Shown here piece after piece: positions 12,131-64,000 of a stretch of DNA of 64,000 nucleotides. The DNA comes from Nautilus pompilius (lineage: Eukaryota; Mollusca; Cephalopoda; Nautilida; Nautilidae): assembly GCA_018389105.1 (NCBI GenBank), contig JACATO010001035.1, forward strand, positions 332,501-396,500. The letters are read 5' to 3'. The first letter of the stretch is position 1. The number at the start of each line of letters is the position of its first letter. The notes below the pieces were generated by a model. It did not search any database. It was not told the origin of the DNA and was given only the letters and a program-made list of their open reading frames with translations. The translations under genes were made by a program, and so were the position numbers.

Positions 12131-15100
12131 ATAATCTGAGCTAGTTAACTGTCCAAAGTCACTTATTACTCTGGATCAAGAGTCTAATGTACCCTGCCAT
12201 ACAGAAACTGTCTGCAGATTGTTGTTGTTGACACAGCAGCAGACATTCTTAAAGAAAACTAGGTACTTACCATTTCATTGTAGAGGACATCAAAGTTCTG
12301 TACCAAGCAGAATTAAATTCTAATCAAGCAACAAAACAACTTTTTGTTGTTTTTTTTTCTTTCTGGCAGGGAACTGCTATTAAATTTATACTAATAAAAG
12401 CCAAAGGCACTAACTAGCATGATAAAGATTCAGCCGGGCACTGAAAAGTAGAAAAGAAAGACAACTCTTCATGATGAGCAAGAAAATTCTGTTTATTATT
12501 TCCTGTTTTGATAGCGTTGTGTAAACAAACTAGAAAAAAGCACAGCAGTTGTGAAGACCTAACCTAAACAAACAGCCAGGAGATTAAGGTTCTATATGAT
12601 GCAGTAAACGTTCAGCACTTGCTAGGTGGCTGGTTATCTCACTTGCTAAGTAGCTTATTGCGTGTCCAAAGTTCCACTTCAGACAATTTTTTTCCCCATA
12701 TCATTAATAAGAAAAATCGGATTGACCTACTGATGCAGCAGCAGTCGTGCAGATTACCAACCAGTTTCTGCTGCCATGTTACGACATTAATCTATGGGAA
12801 AGGTTTTTTACTACGTATATTTACCACTGGTTTGGTGACTGTGCTACCTGTTGCACTTGTCAGAATTTAGGCTATGGATGAAGATTACTTGACATTGGAG
12901 TACACAGTCTGGAATCTTCTCATGTTGCTGCAAAACGAATTGAAATAAGGCTCTCTCTGAACAGATCAAGCACATATCGAGAAAATTGGTTACTTTGGTA
13001 ATTAGAACATCAGGTTGTGTTAAACTATCAAAAATCAGTCTTTCATAAGTGGGAAAACATCCAAACCCTCCAAAATATATAGTACACACATTCCTGCAAG
13101 ATCTTTGCAGAATACTAAAAGTTTATAACAAAGAAAGTATCCAAGTCAATCTAGATACAGCAGGAGGAATAAGATAAAACTTCCCTCTTTAGACATCTAC
13201 TGTGAACATGGAGCAACAACTTATGTAACTCTCTTCACTTGACTCAAATGCATGGAGAAACAAGGTAACAACAAAATATCTATCAAGTATGTGCATGCAT
13301 GGAAGTATCAGCTATCCTGTAAAAAAAAAAGTTGTATTGTTTACAAGAGCATTGTTTTATTTACTAATTAATAAAAGATGTATATTTGTCAAAAGACTAG
13401 CCCATTTCTACATTTCCCAGCATGCACCAGAGAGCCATAGCTTGCCAGTATTGGAAACTGCTGCTGAACTTAAATAAGCGAAGCAAAATTAGTCAGTTGT
13501 TAGAGAATTTGAGAGCTTGCAGATGGGGTGATTTCTTTGCTACAATTCATCAGCTGTGCTTAGCCAAAAAAAAAAAAAAAAAACTTTTCTCTGGTATAAA
13601 CTTTCGTGCCAAAAATTAGGAAAAGATATTTCTTCTTTCCTTTTGTACCCTTCTGCAACATCTCAAAGGGGGGAAAAAAAATCTGTTTCAGGAGGAACAA
13701 TTGCCCCGAGGGGCAGCTAGTAGAGGATAATTTTCTTATCGTAACGTTAAGGAAAAAAAAAAAAAAAAAAAACAGAGATAATATTTTACTTTACATTGCT
13801 TTCAGGGTGGACAATGGTAGATTTATTAAGAACAAAAAAAAAATTACAACTGCCTCCAAGCCACAACAAAACGTTATAACCATATAATAAAAAAGATTTT
13901 TTTTTAAGAATAATATCTAGATGGTATAAAATCAAAATAACGCACACAAATTTAGCAGAGAGACACCCAAGGAAACTGGGTGAAAGGCAGCACTTCAACT
14001 ATTAGTATTATTAGTAAATAGTATATTTTGCGAATGGTTTTAAAAACAGAAAAAACGGAAAACTGAAACTGTTCAAGAATACACAGTGGATCCATTCTTT
14101 TAAATCAGCAGCGTTGGCCAGAGATTTTTTTCTCTTTCACCTAATGTTGGCAACACGGCTACGTTAAAGTGGCCCTGACTGCAGAACATCCAGCACCACC
14201 AGCTAGCATCTCACACCATTCCCTTCCAAGTAAATGTCACTGACAACCAATACTGGAAATCTCTCTCTTGGTTTCAGCTTGAATGCACTTTTACCATTAT
14301 CATCGTCAATAGTTATTCACACACACACACACCCTAACATATGCATGTATATAAAGCACAAACCAGTCTTATTTCTGGAAAACTCTCTACAAGAGAAGAC
14401 AACCCTAGCCTTATAGTGTTACAACTTGTCATATACAGTAAGCTTTGTATTATACTTTTTTAACATGAGGAAAGAGGTTAAAAAAAAACAAAAAAAAAAA
14501 CACCAAAGCAAGCAACATAGTTTTTTTCTGAATCCAACCAACCAGCTTAGAAGGTATTGCCAACAGAATAAATAAATTTTATTTCATTTTTTGCAGCAAT
14601 GGGTAAGCCATTGTATGTAAAGTAAGATGCATTGAAAGTGAGGCACTGGATAAACCAGTGCATCCTAATAATCACAACTTGATTTTGTCCATGGAGAGAC
14701 CAAAATTTCAAGTAACCTGAAAGTTGAGAATGTACAAGTAATGATTCACTGATGACAATAATATTCCTGCATAAATTTTACCTCCCTTCCCTTAATTCAC
14801 CGATTACCATTATTTTTCTTGCTTTCATATTCCTACTTTAATGACGATTCCGTACGACTGATGACAGCTAGGGTGTGCATAAATTAATGTCAAGCTCTTT
14901 TTGAATGCCATCTGATTTGTTTAATTAGATGATAAACACTATGCATCATGCAACATGTCATCTACTCAGCGTATCATGTGATTATTTTTCAGAAGTGAAT
15001 TAGTCTCTACACGAAATGTGATTCAAGTGGAACTTACTGCCTTTGCCCCTAACTCACCCAGGGCGGGAAAAGGCAGGAGGCAGAGTTTAATTGTGGCTGA

Positions 15101-18100
15101 TTCTGGCGGAACCTAGAAAATCTAAACACAGGAAACAGGTGACTTATTATTAGACTCATCATGCAGTGTGAAAGATAAGTTACACAAGCTTATGAACTCA
15201 GAACGTCAACTTTTCATCCATTTATCTGGTAGTAACATAGCTGGTTCTCACCTATATTCAGTCTTATCACCAGACTCAGAAGGTATGAAGGAAAAAAAAA
15301 AATCAGCTGGATACCCACTGATGATCTAACACACACAGACCCATAGATCAAATCTCAGTCCACCAGTGACTACTGGCAGCTTGAGGTACCAACTTAGTTT
15401 CCAGGCTCAGGAACTGCTAATGTTAAATGCAAAATTTCTTAAGCCTGGCACTGTCCAATCTTTTTAGTCTGTGGGACATTTCTGGGCAGCCAGGCTCTCT
15501 TTCACCACAGTGGTATAACAACAACACTTCGATACCAATCACAACGGCAGGCGCTGCCTCTTCCTACCTGGCTGGCTTCACTCATGTCTTTTATTACCAG
15601 TTTACGTTAACTTCAAACTAAGAGAAGAGGCAAGAGACTGGTTGATACACGCAACAGAAAAAAAAAAAAAAACAAGCATCAAAGACTGTTGATTTTAATG
15701 GAGTTGAGAGAGAAAGCATAATCAAATTACAGAAGTGACTGTAGGAACAAACATTGGCAAATGCTGAAATGTAAAGAAAGGTTATAACTGGCAGCTGTCT
15801 GTGGTGTGTATGTAAACAGAGTGAATGTCTTAAGTATCATAATGGGGCATTCAAATGTATTTGGGGGGGGAGGCACCGTTTACAATGATGCTATTTCGGC
15901 CTGGTTTTGTTTGGAAAACCCTGGCATATCATATTCCCCTTCTTCACTTTCAGGATGTAGAACTGCAGGCACCTGTATTAGTGAAACAGTTATCTGCAGA
16001 AGTTGCAACCCTGTACTCTGCCAGTTGTCGACCGAGGCGGCAGGTGTTTACAAGGAACCTTATACATGGGTTGCAGGCTTCTCTTTAAATAAATACTGAC
16101 TGACTGACTACTTGTGCCAAAAGAACAGCTCAAAATACCTCCTCTGACAACTGGATTTTAACACGTAGAACAACCTATACACTGTTTTTTTTTGTTTGTT
16201 AAAATGAGGTAAGGAAGAAGAACCGAAAAAAAAAAATAGGGGCCCACCGTGTTATTTTAAGAACTACTCTATTGACTATACTTTTACTTTTGAAGAAACA
16301 TAAAAAAATATAGTTTGCTTTTAAATTCTTCTAAAAAAAAAAAACAAACAACAACAACAATCAGTGGTGATAACATAACATACAAAAGTTGTCAAAGGCT
16401 AGCAGAACATTTAAGATAATTATCATGGAGAAAAATGCAATATCATCAGTATTATAGAATCATGCTGAGATAACGTAAATGATAGATTATCAAAACGTAA
16501 AACAAATTTATTGGTAAAAAGAGCCTACAACGATCATATCTGAAAAAAAAAAAAATAATGAGGTGTCCGAAATTACCTGCTTCACCAGAAACAGATACAA
16601 ATAAAAAATTTACATTGTTTCTATGATACTAAAACTAATTATAATTAATTTATGCACAAATCTTTATTTTGCATGATTCATTAGTAAGGCTAAGTAATGT
16701 ATAATATGTGAATGGGGTTTAAATGGTTACCTAAGCACTTACTGCTTTAAGCTGTGTGTTAAATGCACAACATTATTTGCAGATGTAATTTTAAAATGTA
16801 TACAGATAATTCTAATCAGCAATTCCTGATTTACACACACTGAATTACTCCCCCCTGATGCATCCAGACAACGTGAGCGAGCTCCAGCTGCAGCAGTTAC
16901 CATGGGTACAGCATACAAGTCCATGTGTTTTTATAATAACGCCAGTTTCAAACATGAGAATCCAGAATAGCAAGACAGATCCCCTAGAAATTTTATAAAA
17001 CATAACGGGAATGCAAGAAAAGCAGAGTATGAACATCAAGCTTGCAACCACAGGATGGGGTGGGGAAGAGCTGATTGTGCCAGACAGCCTCCTCTGGGGA
17101 GGGGAAGAGGCCTGGAGAGGTAGAGTGCATCAACATTTTGTACACGACTTTCTATTTACCAACTACTTGTGGATTTACAACACGCGCAAAGCAAGCTAAC
17201 TGTTAAAGACAGGAGAGTGCCCATGAATCACAAGTCTAAATCAACTCATCAAAAAAGAAGCGAAAAACGCGCACGGTATTAATCCCACCGCTGATAGTAA
17301 AAACAATCAAGAGAGGAAGTTGGAAGAACGACCCTGCAACGTTCTCAGTTGCGAGGTGAGAGATTCAAATGTCCCAACAGAGGGACGGACATGCACACGC
17401 AGTACTTTCGACCCTCAGGCTTTCTAGTGGTTCTTTAGCAAAAAAAAAAAAAAAAAAAAGAGAAGAAAAGAAAAAAGACAACTGCGGGATATACCAGCGA
17501 ATTTGCACTTCATCTTATACACTTCTAAAGAAAAAAAATTTAAAAAAAGACCATCCTCCGCAGCCGTCACACTTCCAAGGGTTAAGCAGATTCAGATCCT
17601 CCGCCTGCTTGTTCTTATTCCTACGTGGATTATCCTTTGTTCCGAGATGTCTCAGCACAGCCTCAAGTGAAGAAACAGACTTCCTTGCCAATCATTTACT
17701 TGCACACACTTTTTTTAAAAGACAAACTGCATCTCCTAAAAATAAATTTGGAAAGTCACTGAAACAGAAGAGATCAAGTTATTTGACTTTAATAATGTGT
17801 TTGTTATTTTTTTTCCACAGTAGTATTTTTCCCACATAAGTGCAACCATTATTTGTTTGCTTTCTTTTTCTCTGTTTTTATTTAGACTGACGAACATTGA
17901 CACCTGTCACCTTCATTTTTTGTTCTTGTAAACCTTGTACACAACTACAGTCCGAACCAACCCAGTGGAGTAACCCAGGGTCCTGTTTCACCACATGGCT
18001 TGTTACTTCAGCATATGTGATGGTAATGATAGTTGCTGAACATTATTCAGATCATTTAAAAAGACTGATAGATTTTTAAAAATTAGAGAGCCAATCAAGG

Positions 18101-21045
18101 AATGCCAACAATGATTAAGAGATAATCTGAGTACTACAAGTTAGATTACCGACAGATTAGGAAAACCCACCACTAGGTGGCTTGATGCTCGAGTAGTAAT
18201 TAAATATATGGCATTAAACAGTAATGGCTCTGATGAGTTTCTGGTGTTGTCTTGTATCAACTAAACCAACATAATTGCTCAATCATGATCAATGTCCACT
18301 AACATTCTCCTCTACAGTACTTCAGAATACATAAAAGAACATTTTAACTATTCCACCTGCAAAACTAATTGAATGGTTAAAAAGAAACAATTAGCTAATT
18401 AAGTTATTGATAGTAATTTTAACTAAGTCACTATTTATTTACCAACTCTATGACTTCTGATTTCAGTGTTCTACAAATGCAACATATAGTCAAACATTCT
18501 TTTCCTACAAATAATAATAATGTACACACGAAAGATTAACATTTCCTTTATATATATAATCTCCTCTCAAAATCCAAGTTTCCTTTCACCAGTAACTCTG
18601 CAATGAAAGCATCTATTCACCATTTGAACAGCTGGGCTGACATTCATTTACCAATCAATGAAAGTACCAAGAAGCACAAATGGTTAAGTGACCAGTAGTG
18701 CCAACCTAACCTCACCCACAATCCTATGGTGAACTTCAATTAGAGAAACAGGGACTGTGCAAATATGCCAGAGACAGTCAAATTAGCAGGACCCCATGTA
18801 AATCGAGAAGGGCAATCATCCAGTCAAACCCAGCATTTACCACTTGTCTGCAATGTAAATTGAGGGCTGTGCCAGGTGAAAAAAACATGACTGCCTCCAG
18901 AAGCACTGTAAGGAAGGTGAAAAGAAATCTGATAATTTAAATGTTGTGGGAAGTTCAAGCCTGGATAATTCAACATCAAAACTGTATTACAGAAAACAAT
19001 GCAGCAAACATTTTGCATCTGATGTTTAAAAAAATTAACTTATTCATGTATATAAGTTTTGTACATGACAAAGGAAGATTTAGTTGTAAAATTCATGGGC
19101 ACTGAGTCTTTAATATCTGACAGGACGTGTTACTATCCCTAACAGATAATCACAGGAACAATGTGGAAGGTGACATGAAATGGAAATGATAACGACAATG
19201 ATGGTAATGCACGAGGATGATTGGGGGGAGGGAGTTAATGATACGTTCACAGCAATAGACAGACTAACACGGGGCTGGTGTTGACATAACCGCGCACAGT
19301 TGTGAAAGGTGCACATGTTGGGAGCCGAGTCTCTGTAATGGCAGGAGAGGTAACTCAGCCATTTGCAGTTTCCACGCATTGTCATGAAGGTCACACTAAA
19401 ACCATGCCACTAAGATGTCTATTTTCTCAGAGAGAAGAGAGAGAGAGAAAGAAAGAGGGAGAGAGCTGGCCTGCAGACAATGGATGTTGCTCGGTCGTTG
19501 ACCGGCGAGAGAACTCCACCAGTCCCGTCTGTACACAACCATAGCCAGCTTATCGTAAGGAAGAAGTTCAGCTGCTGCGGCAGCAGTTCTCAGACTTTCT
19601 CTGTGGCCGTCGTGTGTTCTGCAGTTACGGATCTTTTCCTAAACATGTCCCTTCGTTGGGGTGTCGGGGTTCTCCGTTCTTTCTCAAAAACCTGAGTGAA
19701 GACAAAAATAGAACAGAAAGTTTGTTGCAAAATGCACTGACATTGCAGATGTGGACCAAAAACATTTCCTACAAGCTCTTGCGCAGGATGATATTTCATC
19801 TGTCAAGGTTAAAAAAAAAGTGATAAGGAATCAAACAAACAAACAAGCAAACATAGGACAAAAAAGAAATGGTTTTTAACTTAAATTTTAGGCAAAGGAA
19901 GCAATAACATCTGCGCCATGCAGGTGAGTGTGTCAGTTATTTTCCCTGAACTAGCAGCTGCAAAATGTAGCGAGGCATCATGACTCCAAACATTCTCTGC
20001 ACGTTTTTTACATATTTTTTGTTCTTTTTTAAAATGAACTGTGGGAAAAAAGTGTATTGGAATAAGGGGCACAGTGGCTGGAGCGAGATGGCTTTCGATA
20101 TTGTAATAACTCTAATCATAAGTAGGCATAGGACACACACACACACACACCCCTCCATTCTATTTGTTCCCGTGTGTGTGATACTGATGAAGCCACGGGA
20201 TGTTACAATCAAGAGCAACTTGTGGGAAAGTTGGTTGTGTGGGTGCTATTTTAGCCCATCTTGTAGGTTACAGATCCCCGGTAAACCGGTGCGGCGCAGA
20301 ACTGGCATTTCTAAAGCTTTGGATGTAAATAAATCCTACTCTGGCCAATTTTGTCTGCTCCCACCACCCACAAAGGGGAAAAAGATTTAACCCCATTTGT
20401 CCTCTTAATACGGCTTCACATTTAAATTCTCAAAAAAAAAAAAAAAGACATTAATTTAAATTTTCATTGTAAAACCCTTTTTTTTTCTTTTCTTTTTGTC
20501 TCTTGAGAATTAATTATAATGGCTGTGAAAATCAGCTAAGTTTTTCTTAAATCACGCTCAGACATCACTGAAAATCAAATTTTGTCAGAAAAACAACATA
20601 TTTCTGTGGAGAGGGGGTGTGTTGTATGCTTACCCAGTTACAGAGGGTTGTGGATCCCTGTCTCACTTATGAGATCGCGTGCTTTACACACTAAAGTTGT
20701 TTGCTACAGAATCAGAATTTCTTCATCTGTGTATTAAAAAAAGAAACACTGAAAACTGAGAGGAAGCGTCCAACTGTGCAGGTTATTAGGAACCAATTCA
20801 TTTTGTACGTAGGTATCTGCTCAGGGATACTTCTACATTAACAGTATGGGCTCAATACAGGAATATAAAATGACTTTCCCATTAACTAAAATTAAATTAT
20901 AAAAAAAAAAAACAAATATATATATTTTTTTTTTAAAGAAAGGAGGAATTTCAGTTCTCCGCCACCAGGAGGTAGCTGTGGTTGAGAGAAGTATCAGAAG
21001 AATTCATGCTTTTGGGAGAAACGACAACAGATGACTGATAAGATA

Positions 21046-21051
21046 TTTATT
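21046..21051 (-). promoter_or_regulatory. candidate polyadenylation signal for BRSK
   Basis: AATAAA on the minus strand, 326 bases past the stop. Neuronal kinase genes often have longer 3' UTRs, and other hexamers occur further left, so this may not be the main site. Confidence 0.3.
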
Positions 21052-21376
21052 TGGCTCTCGATGGATGTCACTCCACGAGAGACCCCACTATTTAGGGTCT
21101 TTGTTCATCTATTTTCGGCATGCTGTTACATATGTGGGGCAAGGTCCTAACTCCTGCCAGTCGCCTTGTGCATGCATACTACTTATTAGCACTGGAGTAC
21201 AAAGGGACAAAGCAACTGTGGGATGGTGGTACTTAAGCATCAGTACAGGTGCCATCAAGAAAACACCTTTGGCAGTGCTACCTTCAGTCACAAAGGAGAA
21301 ACAACAATCACACACGCAACTGGCAGTAAGCACTTTCAGAAGCCCGAGTCCAACTGAACGATAGACGTAGACAGCA

Positions 21377-60328
<38,952 letters not shown>

Positions 60329-60779
60329 CTGAAAATAGACATTTGTGAAATAAAAAAAGTCAACTTGTTTTCTTGGAGGTCAGAGTGCATATTCTAAAAT
60401 AAAAACAAGCAGAAACAGTGGATCTGAACAGAGATTCAAAGAGGGTTAACTTTTCATTAGCCCTTTGTATGGCTGCTGAGTGATCCCTGAACTACTGATC
60501 AGTTTCCATTAACAGAGTTCAGATTATCCAAGAGATAGCACTATAGATACATGTTCTTTGAACATAATATGGGTGCAGAAAAACTGAGCTATTCCATTTA
60601 TACTCCAATGTAAAACTCAAAATTGAGAGAGAGTTAAAAAGCTCCAAATCTTATAGAGATAACTTCATCAGCAGTCAGTGCATGATTTAAGGCCAACATT
60701 CATCTTTAACTGTACTGTGTGTCTTTAAGTCGCATAGCTCACACTGTGAGCTATCACGGATAAGGAAGATGTGCAAAAG

Positions 60780-61085
60780 ATCTAAGTGTTGCATCCACAG
60801 GACCAAGAATTGTATGTACTGGGTTGGGTGGCCAGGTCCTCTGAGACAGTGATTGAGGCAGTGACAACAGCACCTCTCCCTACCGAAACAAACCAAACGA
60901 AAATTTCTACTAGAACTTGGGAGGAAATCAGATAGGTCAGAGGAAACTCATGGCGACTAGTGAAAGAAGAGTGAGACAAAACCATGGCCGGGAGGTAACT
61001 GCAAAACTAAGCCAGCACCTGGTCAGGATTCCAACTTCAGGCTCTCAGTCATAGCAGTCCAGAGTGTAGCCACTGGCCAGTTTTA
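60780..61085 (-). mobile_element. tRNA-derived SINE, second family
   Basis: On the minus strand: box A TGGCCAGTGG, a TGGACTGCTATG segment, box-B-like GAAGTTGGAATCC, and a body with CTAGTCGCCATGAG and GATTTCCTCCCA shared with other copies. About 300 bases. Confidence 0.6.
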
Positions 61086-61989
61086 TGGTATTGCTGCTAG
61101 TAATATTTGCCGAAGAAACTATAGTTCAGTGCATGTTTGCACACTACAAGAACTTGAAGGCTGCGTATAAAAGTCCAACAGGCTTCTTAATGAAGCAGAG
61201 AATATGATGCTGCATCTTTATATTATCTCCAACTGAGCCCAGTATAGATGACAATTCCGTTTAACGTTAGCAAGATCGTACAGAAACTCAGTACCCATTA
61301 CAGGCCATCAATACTATTTATTCTCCAAAGAGAAAACAAAAACTCTGTGACGGTAAAATTGTCACTTTACTTTCTTTCCTTCCTCTCACTAGATACATTA
61401 GGCAAGTACAATTAATGCATGCGAGATTTTCACTCTCTTAATAACCAGTGATGCATACAACTCATTTAAAAAACTCCATTAAAAATATAATTCACATATA
61501 GTTCAGAAAACAAACAAATTGTTATTTGGTTAAAATGAACTCAACTATTAATTATTTTTTAAAATAAGAAATTCAAAACAATTTTACTTTCATTTAAATT
61601 GGATATCTCAACTGGAACATCATAACAGAATGTGGATGGCTGTAGTGATGAAAAGGTTTTGTTGTCATAGTAACAAGATTGACTTCCATTTTTTAAAAAA
61701 AAAAATCCAACAGAAGCGAGTTCGCGAAGAGATAATAGGAATTTTCTTCCCAACCTATTTACCAAGATCTTTGTTGCACTTTGTGAGTCAGCAGCCCAGC
61801 TTTGAAACTCTGAACAAGATTAAAGCCCAGATGACGATACCTGATGCCACCCAGCCAATCTACCCCAGCTATTATACAGTAAAAAAAAACCCATTATCTG
61901 GCAGTTATGTTTATATATATTTTAGAAACAGGAATAGTAATGCAGATTTAAAACAAATGTACTTTTAGAGATCGAAAATTTCTATTGTT

Positions 61990-64000
61990 TTACAGTCAGC
62001 GTTACACTGGACCAGCAGTTCCAAACTTTTCATTGAGTGCAACCCATCTTCACCACATCTGTAGCCAATTCTTCTAGAGCATTCTGAAATATCCCACCTT
62101 TCCACTGCAAGGGTTTCTTGCCAAAGCAAATGGTATATCAGACATAGTTGGGTAGTAATGAGAGACTAGTTCTGGCATCTTCCGTAAATGTTCTCTGATG
62201 GAGAATTGGAAATTTTTCTTCAATTCCTTTTTTGACATCACTTTCTTCCATGTAAGTCACCAGGGTTGGAAACAAAGGTCTTCCTGGCATCCAGTTTTTG
62301 CTACCAGAGATGTAGTTTCACTTGAAAATGCAATGAGATTTTCTGCAAGGACAAGAAATGTGGCTTGCGGACCTTGGAAATTCCCCACTTGCCTTGTTGA
62401 AAGTGAAGAGCTTTCATTCCAACTCTCTGATCAAATGCACGCTGCAACACTTCGCCTCTTGATAACTGCTGTGCAAACAAAAGCTTTGCATAATGAATCC
62501 ATTTCTCCGCAAAGTTTCTGAAAATAAGCAGCTAGTGAGGGCACCTGTTTTGCTAAAATTTGCTGTGTGGATAACAGTGGGTACAATTCCTAATACATTT
62601 GAAGGCAATGTCTTTGTAGCTAACATGTCGTAGTGAACCATGCAATGCATTCCAAGTGTCATTGGTGACATTTTTCTCTATATGTCAGAAGCCAGGTCTG
62701 CCACCTACTGTTGCAGAAGCTCCACCAGTACAAAATCTGTCTGCATTTCCCGGCTCGGTAATTTGCTCTCAAAAAAAAAAGAAGAGGGAAATCTCATTTT
62801 TTTTGTCGTCATCTCCAAGCACTTTCAAAATAGAAGCTCATCTTTGAAATCCCCATCTTTCACATACCGGATATAAACATGTAGTTAAGTAACATCTGTT
62901 CATTCATTAAGCGCCAAACTGAATAAATCAAATTGGATGGCTTTTATCTTTTCAACAACTTTAGCAAGAATATCACCTGACATATTTGAAATTCTTCTCT
63001 TAACTGTATCATTTGACATTTGATTTAAGAAACAACTGAGTGCATCTTAAGTGTAAAGAAGCAACAAGCATGGACTTAGATGTAGAAATCTTTAAGAGCT
63101 ACAGGGGTACAATGCTTCTACAGCAGCAACATTTTGCTATACCCTCCCATGTCAAGCCTACCAGTCTTTAGTGCTCTGACTTTTCATTTAGAAAATACAT
63201 CATCTTTGTCAGCAAGGTCTGTCTGGTGAACATGCACTGCTTCAGCCAACAAAATTTCATGGCAAACAACCCAGCAGCCTCTCAATGTCACATACTACCA
63301 TAGAAGTAAATCCATAATTAATGTACCCCTCTGCTTATTTTCTCTTTCTTGAATTTGTGGTAGCCATTCGTGTCAAAGTTGCTCCAAAGGTAAACAGAAG
63401 ACTGGCACGATGAGTGATTTGTGAGTTGGCCCCCTGTGTTCCACAAAATTATTTTGCCTGTCTATCAAATCATCTACAAAACAAAGATTGTTACACTGTG
63501 CCAGCTTCTCAGCAGGACAAATGACTATACATTATTGTTAGAGCATAACCATGAAATGCTCGTATTCAGCCTGGTCGATCAAGAGAAAAACAAAATACAT
63601 CAAACACTGATAAATAAGTGATGGAACAACAAATCGAATTGATAACAATGTCGACAAAAATAAAACATTCTTTACCAGATCAATGTATCTGAAAAATGGT
63701 GTCAGGTGTGTACTGTTTTGGTTTTTAATCAAAAACACAATTTCTAACAAGTGGTAAACTCTGGGTACAGGACTGCATGCAAAAGACTTAGCAACCATTC
63801 TTACAATTTTATGTACTTGGTGCTCCATTGAGTTGAAGCTGGATTTCAGAGTGTAATTGATGGAAAGTGTCTTCCTATTTTTATCAGATACCCTAAGCAA
63901 GACATTTTTATGAAGCTTTGCAATGTCCATTTTGCTATGGATTTGGCTGATATTCCTCAGCCTCTTGTTAACTAGCCCAAAGTCAAAGTGCTCTCATCGC
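61990..64000 (-). mobile_element. hAT-type transposase remnant (ZBED5/SCAND3-like)
   Basis: The minus strand reads MSNDTVKRRISNMSGDI then KIKAIQFDLFS, an in-frame stop at the STD-V position, and further on MHCMVHYDMLATKTLPSN. These match the order of motifs in domesticated and mobile hAT proteins of the ZBED5/SCAND3 type (SNDTV-RRI, LDESTDV, THC-IHR-ALA-KTLP). Several stops and frameshifts make it a pseudogene. The left edge is uncertain and the right edge is outside the window. Confidence 0.68.

Larger units (their letters stand above)
10331..21045. other. intergenic region with repeats only
   Basis: Between the divergent-side promoter of the first gene and the BRSK 3' end I find no exon with recognisable protein. 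It holds a SINE fragment near 11 kb, TA-flanked fold-back elements near 11.7 and 12.1 kb, and numerous poly(A) and GA tracts. A GC-richer patch at about 19.45-19.65 kb has no supported coding content. Confidence 0.5.
60329..64000 (-). other. BRSK 5'-side intron, continuing out of the window
   Basis: The region upstream of the first visible kinase exon has no exon with a glycine-rich loop or VAIK lysine. It carries a SINE and a hAT-type transposase remnant, so the missing N-lobe exon should lie further right. Confidence 0.65.

Noticed and set aside
15427-15660. Moderately long plus-strand ORF near a CpG-containing patch
   Set aside because: No recognisable domain or gene context.
62198-62521. 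107-residue plus-strand ORF
   Set aside because: Antisense shadow of the hAT remnant, whose motifs are on the minus strand.

Overview
This is animal nuclear DNA: AT-rich, full of introns, microsatellites and decayed DNA transposons. The coding exons are short, separated by kilobase-scale GT-AG introns, and recognisable only by joining them. The gene content (a single BRSK/SAD kinase gene and a J1-crystallin-type ADP-ribosylglycohydrolase-like gene), the many TAA repeats and the tRNA-derived SINEs suggest an invertebrate, most plausibly a mollusc or another lophotrochozoan. That assignment is inference. No prokaryotic-type system, CRISPR array or virus was seen.

Layout. (1) Positions 2927-10203, minus strand: the first four coding exons of an ADP-ribosylglycohydrolase-like protein. 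Its start codon lies in a GC/CpG-rich promoter region at about 9.8-10.3 kb; its 3' exons were not found and probably lie left of the window. (2) Inside its 5.5-kb first intron, on the plus strand, is a possible two-exon gene for a 56-residue membrane micropeptide (8193-8952) with a candidate polyadenylation signal at 9331. (3) Positions 10204-21045 hold no gene I can support. (4) Positions 21377-60328, minus strand: seventeen consecutive exons of a BRSK-family (SAD-1/BRSK1/BRSK2) neuronal serine/threonine kinase. They give 580 residues in one unbroken frame, from the alphaC helix to the stop codon. The exon(s) for the start codon, glycine-rich loop and catalytic lysine lie beyond 64000. (5) Positions 61.9-64 kb: remains of a hAT-type (ZBED5/SCAND3-like) transposase.

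Mobile and repeat DNA in introns and flanks includes a Tigger-like element with both ends and target duplication visible (50746-51592), a mariner-like remnant (39571-40482), a probable Tc1-like remnant (about 55.4-56.1 kb), two kinds of tRNA-derived SINE, and a family of roughly 55-85 bp fold-back elements flanked by TA (at least seven copies). A 39-bp minisatellite of about 26 units (34922-35930) keeps one reading frame open for 325 codons on the kinase strand.

The two main genes share a strand but are unrelated in function: one is a polarity/synapse kinase activated by LKB1, the other an enzyme-fold protein of uncertain activity. Items most worth a second look are the nested micropeptide gene, the TA-flanked fold-back family and the open-frame minisatellite.
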